A stretch of DNA of 51,762 nt, taken from contig CP070671.1 in the NCBI GenBank assembly GCA_020351875.1, forward strand, positions 2,478,966 to 2,530,727, read 5' to 3'. Both the position numbers and the translations under genes were made by a program. Below, piece by piece: positions 33,814 through 41,210 of the stretch. The stretch is from Chromatiales bacterium. GTDB taxonomy: Bacteria; Pseudomonadota; Gammaproteobacteria; Steroidobacterales; GCA-2729495. How positions within the stretch are numbered: position 1 is the stretch's first letter; each line of letters opens with the position of its first letter. The notes below the pieces were generated by a model, which had not been told where the DNA came from, ran no database searches, and was given only the letters and a program-made list of their open reading frames with translations.

Positions 33814-34951
33814 CCGCAAGCTGCGTGCCGGCCTGGTCGGGTGGTGCCTGCTGTTCATCGGGGCAGGGGCCCTGGCGGGTGTGTTGCCGGAAGACCGGGC
33901 CGATGCCATGTACCACTATTACGACGGTGGCGGCGTGCAAATCGACGGGCCATCGTTGCTGATGCGCAAGTCCGTGGGCCAGAGCTTCTCTTTCTTCGGC
34001 AACTACTACGAGGACTCAATCAGCAGCGCGTCCATCGACGTGGTGACCACGGCGAGTCCGTACGACGAAACCCGCACCGAGTACTCGCTGGGCTTCGACT
34101 ACCTGCGCGGCGACACCACGATGAGCTTCGCGTACGGCAACAGCGAAGAGGACGACTACGAGGCCAATACCTTCAACTTCGGCATCGCGCAGGACATTTT
34201 CAGCGGCATGACCACGGTGACCCTGGGCTACGGCAAGGGCAACGACACGGTGATGAGCAACGTCGATCCCGACTTCGAAGCAGACATGGACCGGCAGTCC
34301 TACCGCCTGGGTGTGTCGCAGGTCATCACCCGCAACATGCTGGCCAGCATCAACTACGAGGTCGTGACCGACGAGGGCTTCCTGAACAACCCGTATCGCT
34401 CGGTGCGCTACCTGGACCCGACCAGCGGCAGCGGCTACAGCTTCCAGCCGGAGCGCTACCCGAATACCCGCACCAGTAACGCGGTCGGGGTGCGCAGCCG
34501 CTATTTCCTGCCGTACCGCGCGGCCTTGCACGGCGGCTACCGGTATTTCACGGACGACTGGGAAATCGATGCGCACAATGCAGACGTGGGCTACACGCAA
34601 CCGATCGGGCCGTGGACCTTCGAGGTGGGTTATCGCTACTACACCCAGTCGGCCGCGGAGTTCTTCAGCGACCTGTTCCCGTACGAGGACGCACAGAATT
34701 TCCTCGCGCGCGACAAGGAGCTCAGCAGCTTCGACAGTCACACGGTGCAGGCCGGCGTGAGCTACGACTTCATCGAAGGTGGCTGGTCATTCCTGGAGAA
34801 GGGGACGCTGAACGTGTTCTACGACCACGTGTGGTTCAGCTACGATGATTTCCGCGATCTGCGCAACAACACCGGCGTGATTCCGGGCCAGGAACCGACC
34901 TACGAGTTCGAAGCCGACATCCTGCAGCTGTTCGTTTCCTTCTGGTTCTGA
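33800..34951 (+). CDS. DUF3570 outer-membrane beta-barrel protein
   Basis: A 383-residue protein starting at GTG 33800, five bases after GGAGG (33790-33794). A signal peptide (LVGWCLLFIGAGALAG) precedes the family motif PEDRADAMYHYYDGGGVQID and GPSLLMRKSVG. The rest is a long series of amphipathic strands ending in ADILQLFVSFWF, the classical outer-membrane C-terminus. DUF3570 proteins are predicted 14-16 strand barrels associated with DUF4266, a TlpA-like thioredoxin and ApbE, all found here within 6 kb. A role in an extracytoplasmic flavin or heme electron-transfer system is a plausible inference. It is the last gene of the run from 28968; no intrinsic terminator was seen after it. Confidence 0.88.
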   Translation: MAVTSRKLRAGLVGWCLLFIGAGALAGVLPEDRADAMYHYYDGGGVQIDGPSLLMRKSVGQSFSFFGNYYEDSISSASIDVVTTASPYDETRTEYSLGFDYLRGDTTMSFAYGNSEEDDYEANTFNFGIAQDIFSGMTTVTLGYGKGNDTVMSNVDPDFEADMDRQSYRLGVSQVITRNMLASINYEVVTDEGFLNNPYRSVRYLDPTSGSGYSFQPERYPNTRTSNAVGVRSRYFLPYRAALHGGYRYFTDDWEIDAHNADVGYTQPIGPWTFEVGYRYYTQSAAEFFSDLFPYEDAQNFLARDKELSSFDSHTVQAGVSYDFIEGGWSFLEKGTLNVFYDHVWFSYDDFRDLRNNTGVIPGQEPTYEFEADILQLFVSFWF

Positions 34952-34984
34952 CAGGATCCGGTAAAACGTTCCCCGACGTCAGGG

Positions 34985-34993
34985 TGCTATAAT
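34985..34993 (+). promoter_or_regulatory. Extended -10 promoter for the small TM-protein pair
   Basis: TGCTATAAT is a perfect extended -10 (TGNTATAAT) 31 bases before the ATG at 35024. No convincing -35 hexamer lies 16-18 bases upstream, consistent with an extended -10 promoter. Confidence 0.6.
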
Positions 34994-35023
34994 TCGCCGC
35001 CCGTTTTCCTGGGCACGAAACCG

Positions 35024-35329
35024 ATGGCCGATGCATCCGCAGGGCTCAGCTCCCTGCAGTTCTCCATACTCACCGTCTGCGGTGTGCTGGCCTTGTTGCT
35101 GGTGGCGGCCAACGTGGGCTTGTCCCTGAACAACCGGGTGGCCCAGGAAGAGGTCAACACGCGCCAGCAGTACATCAACCAGACCGTGCAGGTGAGTCGG
35201 TTGAACAACCAGATCGCCGAGGCGCTGGCCACCCTGTCGGCGCAGACGGGGGATGAGAGCATCCGGCAGCTGCTGGCCGCGAACGGCATTACCTTCACCG
35301 CGCAAGAAGAGCCGGAGGCGGCACAATGA
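35024..35329 (+). CDS. Small single-TM coiled-coil protein (paralogue 1)
   Basis: A 101-residue protein with one hydrophobic segment (FSILTVCGVLALLLVAANVG, about 13-32) and a heptad-like helical region after it (QEEVNTRQQYINQTVQVSRL, NNQIAEALATLS). The C-terminal motif IRQLLAANGITFTAQEEP is mirrored in the next gene, so the two look like tandem duplicates. No family was recognised. Topology is probably N-in with a periplasmic coiled coil. It follows a good extended -10 promoter and its stop overlaps the next start (ATGA), so both proteins should be made in equal amounts and may form a complex. Confidence 0.75.
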   Translation: MADASAGLSSLQFSILTVCGVLALLLVAANVGLSLNNRVAQEEVNTRQQYINQTVQVSRLNNQIAEALATLSAQTGDESIRQLLAANGITFTAQEEPEAAQ

Positions 35330-35640
35330 GCGCGGATGTGCCAGCCGCGACCCGCTCGCTGTTCGCCCCGGTCCTGTTGCTGGCCCTGAGCCTGGTCGCG
35401 ATGACCGGCTTTCAGACCTGGCAGCTGGTGCAGCAGCAGGGCAACCTGCAGACCGTGCGCGCGAACCAGGAAACGGCCGTGCAGGAGTCGCAGCGCGTGC
35501 GCGCGCAGTTGCAGTCGCTGACCCGGGGCACTGCCGACCTGGCGGCGGTCGGCAACCCGAATGCGCAGCGGGTCGTCGACGAACTGGCCCGGCAGGGCGT
35601 TACGTTGACAGCGAGCGAAGAGCCTCGGTCGACTCCGTAA
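35326..35640 (+). CDS. Small single-TM coiled-coil protein (paralogue 2)
   Basis: A 104-residue protein, paralogous to the preceding gene: a TM segment (LFAPVLLLALSLVAMTGF), a helical coiled-coil region (QQGNLQTVRANQETAVQESQ, RVRAQLQSL) and a C-terminal motif VVDELARQGVTLTASEEP comparable to ANGITFTAQEEP. No family was recognised. It starts by ATGA overlap with its partner. Its last 41 bases overlap the 3' end of the convergent M48 peptidase gene, so the mRNAs of the two are complementary there. Confidence 0.72.
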   Translation: MSADVPAATRSLFAPVLLLALSLVAMTGFQTWQLVQQQGNLQTVRANQETAVQESQRVRAQLQSLTRGTADLAAVGNPNAQRVVDELARQGVTLTASEEPRSTP

Positions 35641-37573
35641 CCGGTTCCACCGCCTGGGCGTAAAGCGGCGGCAACGGGCAATCCAGCACCGCGCACACCG
35701 TGCGCAGCAACTCACTTTCCGCGACGCTGAGCCAGCCGTCGTGCATTGCGGTGACGCCCAGCGCTTCCACGATGCGCCGCCGGTCCAGCGGCCGCAGCGG
35801 TAACAACATACTCAATGCCTGGTCGACGCGCGCCTGCCACCCGTCTTCGCCGGGACGAATGGGCAGCTCTTCCGGCAGGTCGGCGGCCAGTTGCGGGTCG
35901 AGCCGGGACAGGCCGGCAGCCCATGACGCGCGCGCCTCGGTTGCGCTGTCGTGGCCAAAGACGGCCAGCGCGGCGAACAGCACGCGCAGTGGCTCGCGCT
36001 GCCTGTGGTGGTCCAGCTTGCGACGGCCCCGGCCGGTCGGCCGGCCCGGTCGGCGGGTGCGCTCGATGGCCTCACCGAGGACCCGGGCCAGGGCGTACTC
36101 GAAGAGTTCCACGCGTCCGTCCAGGTGGGCCAGGTGATCGACGAGCGTACGCAGGTAGTCCAGTTGCCCGTCCGGCCGGTTCCGCAGCGCGGGAAACGCG
36201 AGGTCGAGCAGCGGCAGACGATAGGCGGAACCCGACCGGGACACTTCTTCGTACAGCTGTTCCACGGCCCCGGTGCGCGTGGCGCCCAGCTGGCCGTGCA
36301 GGTACGCCAGCTGGTCGCGGCGCAGCAGCGCATCCGGGTGCAGGATCAGCGCGAGCACGAGCAGGAAGGCCGCGTCATTGGAATGCGCGGCTTCGTACAG
36401 GCGCGGTGGCACGTGCCGGTGCAACGCATGGGCCGCGGCGAGTTGCGGCGGGCCGGGATTGCCGGCCAGCGCGGCGAGGCCGGCCGGCGCCAGTTCGAAG
36501 CTGCCGATACTTTCCGGCGGCATGGCGCGGGTGGTGCCGGCCGGCGCCTCCCGGGCGGCCTCGGCCGCTTGGGCCCGCCATGTCTTGTCGAGCCGCTGGA
36601 TGCGCTCGTTCAGCGGCGGGTGCGTGGCAAAGAGTTGCGCCAGGCGTTCACCGGGGGCGAATAGCATGTGGCTGACTTCCTCGGCTTCGGCACGTTGCAG
36701 GTAAGACCGATCGCTCAGGCCAAGAATCTTTTTCAGCGCGCCCGCAATGCCGTTCGCCTGCCGCGTGAACTGCACGGCCGACGCGTCGGCCAGGAATTCC
36801 CGCTGCCGCGACACGGCCGCCTTGATCAGCCGCGCGAACATCACGCCGACATAGCCGATGCCGGTCAGGCCGAGGGCCACGGCCAGCACGAGCACTACGC
36901 CGTTGCCTTTCACCCGCATGCTGGAACGTCGGCCCAGCCGCACGTTGCGCAGGATGCTGCGACCAACTAGCCCGATGACCATGATGCCGAACAGCGGGCC
37001 CATCAGCCGAATGTTCATGCGCATGTCGCCGTTGAGCACATGGCTGAACTCATGCGCAATGACGCCCTGCAGTTCGTCCCGGCTCAGTTGATCCAGCGTG
37101 CCGCGTGTCACCGCCACCGCCGCGTCTTCGGGCCGGTAACCCGCCGCGAACGCGTTGATGCCCGGCTCGTGCTCGAGCACGTAGACCTCGGGCACCGGCA
37201 CGCCGCTGGCGATGGCCATTTCTTCCACCACGTTGCGCAGCCGCCGGCGCAGCGGGTCCTGGGTGTCGGGCGGCACCGGGGTACCGCCCAGTTCCCGGGC
37301 CACGCGTGCGCCACCGTCACGCAGCGTCAGAATCCGGTACAGGCTCGCGATGCCGATCAGCACCAGCGTGAAAATGGCGATGTTCGCCAGCACGGGCGCG
37401 CGCATTGCCAGCATCTCCGGCGCCGCTTCGATAGGGGAGGACTCGGTCCATAGCAACACCGCACCGAACACCGCGGTCACGGCCAGGGCAACGGCCAGGG
37501 TCGCCAGGATGTAAACGCCGATGAGCGCGCGCGTACGTCGCCGCGAGCGCTCTTGCGCCTCGAAGAAGTCCAT
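35600..37573 (-). CDS. Membrane M48 metallopeptidase with TerB-like C-terminal domain
   Basis: A 657-residue inner-membrane zinc protease of the HtpX/M48 type. Two N-terminal TM segments lie about 17-42 and 60-80. The catalytic HExxH is HEFSH (174-178) in GVIAHEFSHVLNGDMRMN, and the third ligand is probably Glu259 in REFLADASA. Two more hydrophobic segments (about 197-205 and 226-245) lie between. The unusually long C-terminal ~330 residues end in a TerB-like helical domain (MHDGWLSVAESELLRTVCAV, LDCPLPP). LemA lies 12 bases upstream in the same operon, a pairing seen widely. A role in membrane-protein quality control is likely. Confidence 0.9.
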   Translation of the reverse strand: MDFFEAQERSRRRTRALIGVYILATLAVALAVTAVFGAVLLWTESSPIEAAPEMLAMRAPVLANIAIFTLVLIGIASLYRILTLRDGGARVARELGGTPVPPDTQDPLRRRLRNVVEEMAIASGVPVPEVYVLEHEPGINAFAAGYRPEDAAVAVTRGTLDQLSRDELQGVIAHEFSHVLNGDMRMNIRLMGPLFGIMVIGLVGRSILRNVRLGRRSSMRVKGNGVVLVLAVALGLTGIGYVGVMFARLIKAAVSRQREFLADASAVQFTRQANGIAGALKKILGLSDRSYLQRAEAEEVSHMLFAPGERLAQLFATHPPLNERIQRLDKTWRAQAAEAAREAPAGTTRAMPPESIGSFELAPAGLAALAGNPGPPQLAAAHALHRHVPPRLYEAAHSNDAAFLLVLALILHPDALLRRDQLAYLHGQLGATRTGAVEQLYEEVSRSGSAYRLPLLDLAFPALRNRPDGQLDYLRTLVDHLAHLDGRVELFEYALARVLGEAIERTRRPGRPTGRGRRKLDHHRQREPLRVLFAALAVFGHDSATEARASWAAGLSRLDPQLAADLPEELPIRPGEDGWQARVDQALSMLLPLRPLDRRRIVEALGVTAMHDGWLSVAESELLRTVCAVLDCPLPPLYAQAVEPVTESTEALRSLST

Positions 37574-37585
37574 GGCCGCCTGCGG

Positions 37586-38173
37586 CTAGAAGCTGACGGC
37601 CGGGGCGGCCCGGCTTTCTTTGCTTTCTATTTCCAGGAACTCGCCGGGACGGAAGTTGAAGGCATTCGCGACCAGGTTGCTGGGGAAGGTCTCGCACGCA
37701 TTGTTGTAGCCGAGCACCGCGTCGTTGAAGGCCTGGCGCGCGAAAGACACCTTGTTCTCCGTGCTGGCGAGCTCTTCCTGGAAGCGCAGCATGTTTTCGC
37801 TCGCCTTCAGGTCCGGGTAGTTCTCGGCCAGTGCAAAGAGCCGGCCGAGCGTGCCGCTCAACGTGGCTTCCGCTTCACCCAGCGCCTTGATCGCCTCGGC
37901 GTTGGACGGGTCGGCCGCGGCCGCCTTCAGGCCGCTCACCGCCGCGTTACGCGCCTGCACCACGGCTTCCAGCGTGTCGCGTTCGTGCTTCATGTAGCCC
38001 TTCACGGACTCCACCAGGTTCGGGATCAGGTCGTGGCGCCGCTGCAGTTGCACGTCGATCTGGGCAAAGCCGTTTTTCACCCGGTTACGCAACGCGACCA
38101 GCTTGTTGTAAAGCCCGATGACGACGAAAACGACGACACCGATGATGATCAGCAGAATGGTGCCTGCGCCCAT
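37586..38173 (-). CDS. lemA: LemA family membrane protein
   Basis: A 195-residue LemA protein: a single N-terminal TM helix (ILLIIIGVVVFVVIGLYN) followed by a long helical bundle with family motifs VKNGFAQIDVQLQRRHDLIP, NLVESVKGYMKHERDTLEAV, AENYPDLKASENMLRFQEEL and YNNACETFPSNLVANAF. The ATG at 38171-38173 has GGGGAG seven bases upstream and is preferred over a TTG nine codons earlier. LemA proteins are outward-facing membrane proteins of unknown biochemical role. The gene is followed by the M48 peptidase, suggesting a functional pair. It is divergent from apbE with 71 bases between starts. Confidence 0.94.
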   Translation of the reverse strand: MGAGTILLIIIGVVVFVVIGLYNKLVALRNRVKNGFAQIDVQLQRRHDLIPNLVESVKGYMKHERDTLEAVVQARNAAVSGLKAAAADPSNAEAIKALGEAEATLSGTLGRLFALAENYPDLKASENMLRFQEELASTENKVSFARQAFNDAVLGYNNACETFPSNLVANAFNFRPGEFLEIESKESRAAPAVSF

Positions 38174-38244
38174 GCGAATCTCCCCGATAGCGTGCGACAA
38201 TCCGCCGTGAGCATACCGCTAATGCTGCGGGCAGACCATGAACC

Positions 38245-39207
38245 ATGATGATTAGACTCCTGCTGCTATTTTTCGCCGGAGTGCCTTTGGCCCACGCGGC
38301 CTGGCACAGCGACGTGCAGGACAAGATGGGTACGCGTGTCGAGGTCCAGCTCTGGCATGAAGACGCCGCCGTGGCCGAGGCGCTGCTGGCCGAGGCGATG
38401 GGAGAATTCGACCGGATCGAAGCCGAGATGAGCACGTACCGGGAGAGTTCGGAGATTTCCCTGGTGAATCGCGAGGCGGCTACTCGGGCCGTGACAGTCA
38501 GCCCGGAGCTTTATGCGCTGACGGAGTTGTCGCTGAATCTGTCGGATGCAACGGGTGGTGCTTTCGACATTACCTACGACAGTGTCGGGCAGTTGTATGA
38601 CTACCGCCAACGGCAACGCCCCGATGCCGAGGCCATCGACGCCCGGCTGGAGGCCATCGACTATCGTTACGTGAAGCTGAACCCGGATGACCAGAGCATT
38701 CGTTTCCGCCAGGATGGCGTGCGGATCAACCTCGGTGGCATCGCGAAAGGTTACGCGGTGGAATCGGTCATCACGCTGTTGCGCACGGCGGGTGTCAAAC
38801 ATGCAATGGCGGTGGCCGGCGGCGACACGCGCCTGCTCGGCGACCGGCGCGGCAAGCCGTGGATCGTCGGCGTCCAGGATCCGGATGACGAGGAGGGCCT
38901 GGTCACCCGCATCGGGCTGGTCGACGAGGCGGTATCGACCTCCGGCGATTACGAACGCTTCTTCATCGAAGACGGCGTACGCTACCACCACATCCTGGAC
39001 CCCGGCACCGGCCGCTCCGCAGGCGATGTGCGCAGCGTGACGATCGTCGGCCCCGACGCCACGATGACCGACGGCCTGTCCACCAGCGTGTTCGTGTTGG
39101 GCCCGGAGAAGGGCATGGACCTGATCGAAACCCTGGACGGCTACGAAGCCATCGTGATCGACACCGACCGCGGCGTCCGCTTCTCCACCGGCCTCGATCC
39201 GCGCTAA
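38245..39207 (+). CDS. apbE: FAD:protein FMN transferase
   Basis: A 320-residue periplasmic ApbE-type flavin transferase that moves FMN from FAD to a Thr/Ser of target proteins. A signal peptide (LLLLFFAGVPLAHA) is followed by MGTRVEVQLWHED, EFDRIEAEMSTYRESSEISL, VNREA, GGAFDITYDSV, INLGGIAKGYAVESVI, the FAD/Mg region VAGGDTRLLGDRRGKPWIVG, RYHHILDPGTGRSAG and DGLSTSVFVLG. Length is normal. No FMN-acceptor protein with the D(G/A)xT(S/T)G-type site was identified in the window, although the TlpA-DUF4266-DUF3570 genes 3-5 kb away often accompany apbE. It is followed by a 630-base region of repeats, so it is probably monocistronic. Confidence 0.93.
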   Translation: MMIRLLLLFFAGVPLAHAAWHSDVQDKMGTRVEVQLWHEDAAVAEALLAEAMGEFDRIEAEMSTYRESSEISLVNREAATRAVTVSPELYALTELSLNLSDATGGAFDITYDSVGQLYDYRQRQRPDAEAIDARLEAIDYRYVKLNPDDQSIRFRQDGVRINLGGIAKGYAVESVITLLRTAGVKHAMAVAGGDTRLLGDRRGKPWIVGVQDPDDEEGLVTRIGLVDEAVSTSGDYERFFIEDGVRYHHILDPGTGRSAGDVRSVTIVGPDATMTDGLSTSVFVLGPEKGMDLIETLDGYEAIVIDTDRGVRFSTGLDPR

Positions 39208-39230
39208 GCCAAGCCAGCGTTCTTGACCTT

Positions 39231-39253
39231 GTGGGAGCGGCTTTAGCCGCGAT
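39231..39253. repeat. REP element downstream of apbE
   Basis: GTGGGAGCGGCTT + TAGCCGCGAT, 24 bases past the apbE stop. It contains the GCGGCTTTAGCCGC hairpin and borders the family II/family I composite block. Confidence 0.8.
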
Positions 39254-39267
39254 TGCCCCATTCCCGC

Positions 39268-39416
39268 GGGCGGGCCGGGGATCTACGGCCTCCACGCCTC
39301 CTTGCCGTGGCCTGATCGAGAGCACTCCATCCTGCCGCCACCCCACGAGTTTGTCCGTCACGGATCCTGATGGGGCAACTCAGCTGACCGTTCCGGCCGT
39401 AGACCCCGGCCCACCC
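39268..39416. repeat. Palindromic repeat family II, copy 1
   Basis: About 149 bases bounded by imperfect inverted arms (39268-39290, GGGCGGGCCGGGGATCTACG and onward; 39395-39416). A reverse-complement copy with roughly 85% identity lies at 50081-50229. No reading frame. It is joined by a ~100-base conserved linker (39417-39520) to family I copy C. Confidence 0.8.
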
Positions 39417-39520
39417 GCTCACGCCGGTGGTTAGTCACTCCGTGGCCCTCGCCAGCTCGTGCCTTTCCGGAATGGAGCTGCGGCTACGTCAGGGTTCCCG
39501 AAACGCCATCGCTGTATCAC

Positions 39521-39669
39521 GCCGTCGACGTGGGGCGTTCTGTCTTCCGGGCGTCGTCCCGGAGGAGCGGAGCCAGGGATGGCGGGAGCGACGGAGGGCC
39601 GATCCGACTGAGGACAGGGATGTCCGAAGGAGGTTAAGCCCGGAAGACAGAACGCCCCGCGGCGGCGGC
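39521..39669. repeat. Palindromic repeat family I, copy C (reverse orientation)
   Basis: Arms 39521-39552 and 39638-39669. The inner 21 bases of each arm (39532-39552/39638-39658) pair perfectly although their sequence (GGGGCGTTCTGTCTTCC...) differs from the arms of the other copies. The core hairpin appears as GGACAGGGATGTCC (39612-39625). The flanks CCGTCGACG and GGCGGCGGCAGTCCACC match those of copies B and D. The remaining bases to 39790 show nothing recognisable. Confidence 0.85.
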
Positions 39670-39812
39670 AGTCCACCAGCGAATCAGCCCGCACGCGGAC
39701 GCAGTCGCAAACGCCAAATTGGTCTTCCTGGCTCCCCTAAAAACGGCGTTGAACATAAGCGCCGAACGCGTGTTCGCAAGCCGCACGACAGTTGACTTAA
39801 GGGCCAGTTGAT

Positions 39813-39830
39813 CCGTGACTGCGGTCACGG
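39813..39830. promoter_or_regulatory. Palindromic operator candidate upstream of the riboswitch
   Basis: CCGTGAC-TGCG-GTCACGG, perfect 7-base arms with a 4-base centre, about 55 bases before the riboswitch aptamer. A TTGACT lies 16 bases to its left (39792-39797). The position suits a protein-binding site at the operon promoter, but the regulator is unknown. Confidence 0.35.
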
Positions 39831-39884
39831 GAATCCCCTATCCACCCTGCCAAGATTGCCCTCGAAGGTGGGCCTGAAAAGGGC

Positions 39885-39984
39885 TCGCCGGAATGGGCAA
39901 ACCCGTCGAAAGGCGGGGACGCAAAGCCACCGGTCTACTGATTGCGTTTGCAGTCAAAGACAGCGGGGCTGCCGCCGCCGGTTG
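39885..39984 (+). ncRNA. Cyclic di-GMP-I (GEMM-I) riboswitch aptamer
   Basis: The segment carries the GEMM-I core in correct order. It has GGGCAAACC, a stem capped by a GAAA tetraloop (CCCGTC-GAAA-GGCGGG, 39902-39917), then GACGCAAAGCC + CCGG + CTA (about 39919-39937), a variable second hairpin (39933-39960, GTCT/AGAC and CTG/CAG pairs), and CAGCGGGGCTGCC (39961-39973), with CCGG arms closing the aptamer. The GACGCAAAGCC stretch and the tetraloop stem are nearly identical in layout to the well-studied Vibrio cholerae Vc2 aptamer. It lies about 100 bases upstream of the first gene of the TlpA/TPR/ExbBD/AgmX operon on the same strand. No clear intrinsic terminator follows, so the switching mode is not evident. 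Confidence 0.9.
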
Positions 39985-40086
39985 ATATCCGGATTGGCGT
40001 CGTGTTCCTGCTGAACGGCTCTGCCCTTTCCACAGCTCGTGCGCGCAAGCGTGCGGACCGGTGCGCATTCCAGGAGCAGACCCAGA

Positions 40087-40641
40087 ATGGATAACGGCAG
40101 CCAGGGGACCAGCGGCATCGCGCGCGGCGGGGCATACGTGGCCATGCTGCTGTGCCTGTTCCTCGCGTGGCCGGCCTCCGCCGGGCGCAACCTGGAAGGC
40201 GAGGCGGCGCCGGATTTCGCGCTGAAGAGTCTCGCCGGCGCGAACGAGCGCCTGAGCGAACACCAGGGCAGCGTCGTGGTGCTCACTATCTGGAACGTGC
40301 GTTGCGGGGATTGCCGCGAGCAGCTCCTGCAGCTCAACGCGTTGCAGACGCAATACGGGGCGCAAGGCCTGCAGGTGATCAGCGTGAACATCGACAAGCA
40401 CCTGCACCGCGTCGAGGAAACGACCCGCGACATGCAGCTCGATTTCCCGGTGCTGCTCGACATGAAGAAACGCGTGGCGAAGCTCTACGACCCCGACAAG
40501 CTGCCCTTCACCGTGATGATCGACCCGGCCGGTACCGTGCGCCATGTCCACCAGGGCTACGCCGGCAAGGATTCGCTGATTTACACCGCTGAACTGGAAT
40601 CACTACTGGCCGATTTCGGGCCGCTCACTGATCAAGGTTGA
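40087..40641 (+). CDS. TlpA-like exported redoxin (CGDC active site)
   Basis: A 184-residue protein, first in the riboswitch-preceded operon. The ATG at 40087 (AGGAG at 40072-40076) is followed by a hydrophobic signal (AYVAMLLCLFLAWPASAG). A thioredoxin-fold domain of the AhpC/TlpA type follows, with the redox motif WNVRCGDCREQLLQL, a GLQVISVNIDKH strand and the cis-Pro loop KLPFTVMIDPAG. The Trp-Cys spacing is altered (WNVRCGDC instead of WCxxC), so its redox potential or partner may differ from that of the TlpA at 33.0 kb. Likely a periplasmic disulfide reductase or isomerase for operon partners. The frame ends in a TGATG junction with the next gene. Upstream residues from 40039 look non-coding. 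Confidence 0.87.
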   Translation: MDNGSQGTSGIARGGAYVAMLLCLFLAWPASAGRNLEGEAAPDFALKSLAGANERLSEHQGSVVVLTIWNVRCGDCREQLLQLNALQTQYGAQGLQVISVNIDKHLHRVEETTRDMQLDFPVLLDMKKRVAKLYDPDKLPFTVMIDPAGTVRHVHQGYAGKDSLIYTAELESLLADFGPLTDQG

Positions 40642-41207
40642 TGACCATGTGCAACAAGCAACCCTGGATGAACTGTCGCGTCGCCGGCTGGTGTGCCGCG
40701 TTGATGATGCTCGCGCTGCCGCTGGCTGCGGAAACGGTCGCGCCCCCGGCGGACGAGCCCGCACCCGTCCTGGACGAGGAGGTGCAGGACCTGAAGGCCC
40801 AGGTGCTGAACCTGAACCATGAGCTGTTCCTGCTCGAGGAAGAGCTGCTGTTCCCGGCGAACACGCAGGTGGCGGTGTTCCTGTCGATGGACATCGGCGA
40901 GTACTTCGACCTCGATTCGGTGCAGCTGAAGCTCGACGGCAAGAAGGTCAGCAACTACCTGTACACGAAGCGCGAGGTCAGCGCGCTCCACCGGGGCGGT
41001 GTGCACCAGCTGTTCCTCGGCAACGTGAAGACCGGTGAACACGAGCTGGTGGCGGTGTTTACCGGCCTGGGTCCGCAGGGTCGGCAGTACCGGCGCGGCG
41101 CGTCGCTGAATTTCAAGAAGGACATTGGCGCAAAGTTCGTGGAACTGCAGATCACCGATCGCGAGATCAAACAACAGCCTGAGTTTTTCGTGAGGGAGTG
41201 GGAGTAG
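40641..41207 (+). CDS. Exported coiled-coil protein of unknown function
   Basis: A 188-residue protein with an N-terminal signal (VAGWCAALMMLALPLAAE). A short coiled-coil segment (LDEEVQDLKAQVLNLNHELF, LLEEELLFP) is followed by a beta-rich domain with TQVAVFLSMDIGEYFDLDSV, QLKLDGKKVSNYLYTKREV, HELVAVFTGLG and a C-terminal KFVELQITDREIKQQPEFFV. No named family was recognised. The beta domain looks like an Ig/PEGA-like or carbohydrate-binding fold. It begins at the TGATG junction with the redoxin; an ATG two codons later is also possible. Four bases separate it from the TPR gene. Periplasmic location is expected, so it may be a structural part of the envelope complex made by the operon. Confidence 0.8.
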   Translation: MTMCNKQPWMNCRVAGWCAALMMLALPLAAETVAPPADEPAPVLDEEVQDLKAQVLNLNHELFLLEEELLFPANTQVAVFLSMDIGEYFDLDSVQLKLDGKKVSNYLYTKREVSALHRGGVHQLFLGNVKTGEHELVAVFTGLGPQGRQYRRGASLNFKKDIGAKFVELQITDREIKQQPEFFVREWE

Positions 41208-41210
41208 CTG

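Noticed and set aside
39985..40086. Intrinsic terminator as riboswitch expression platform
   Set aside because: No stem followed by a U-run could be found between the aptamer and the redoxin start, so no terminator is annotated.
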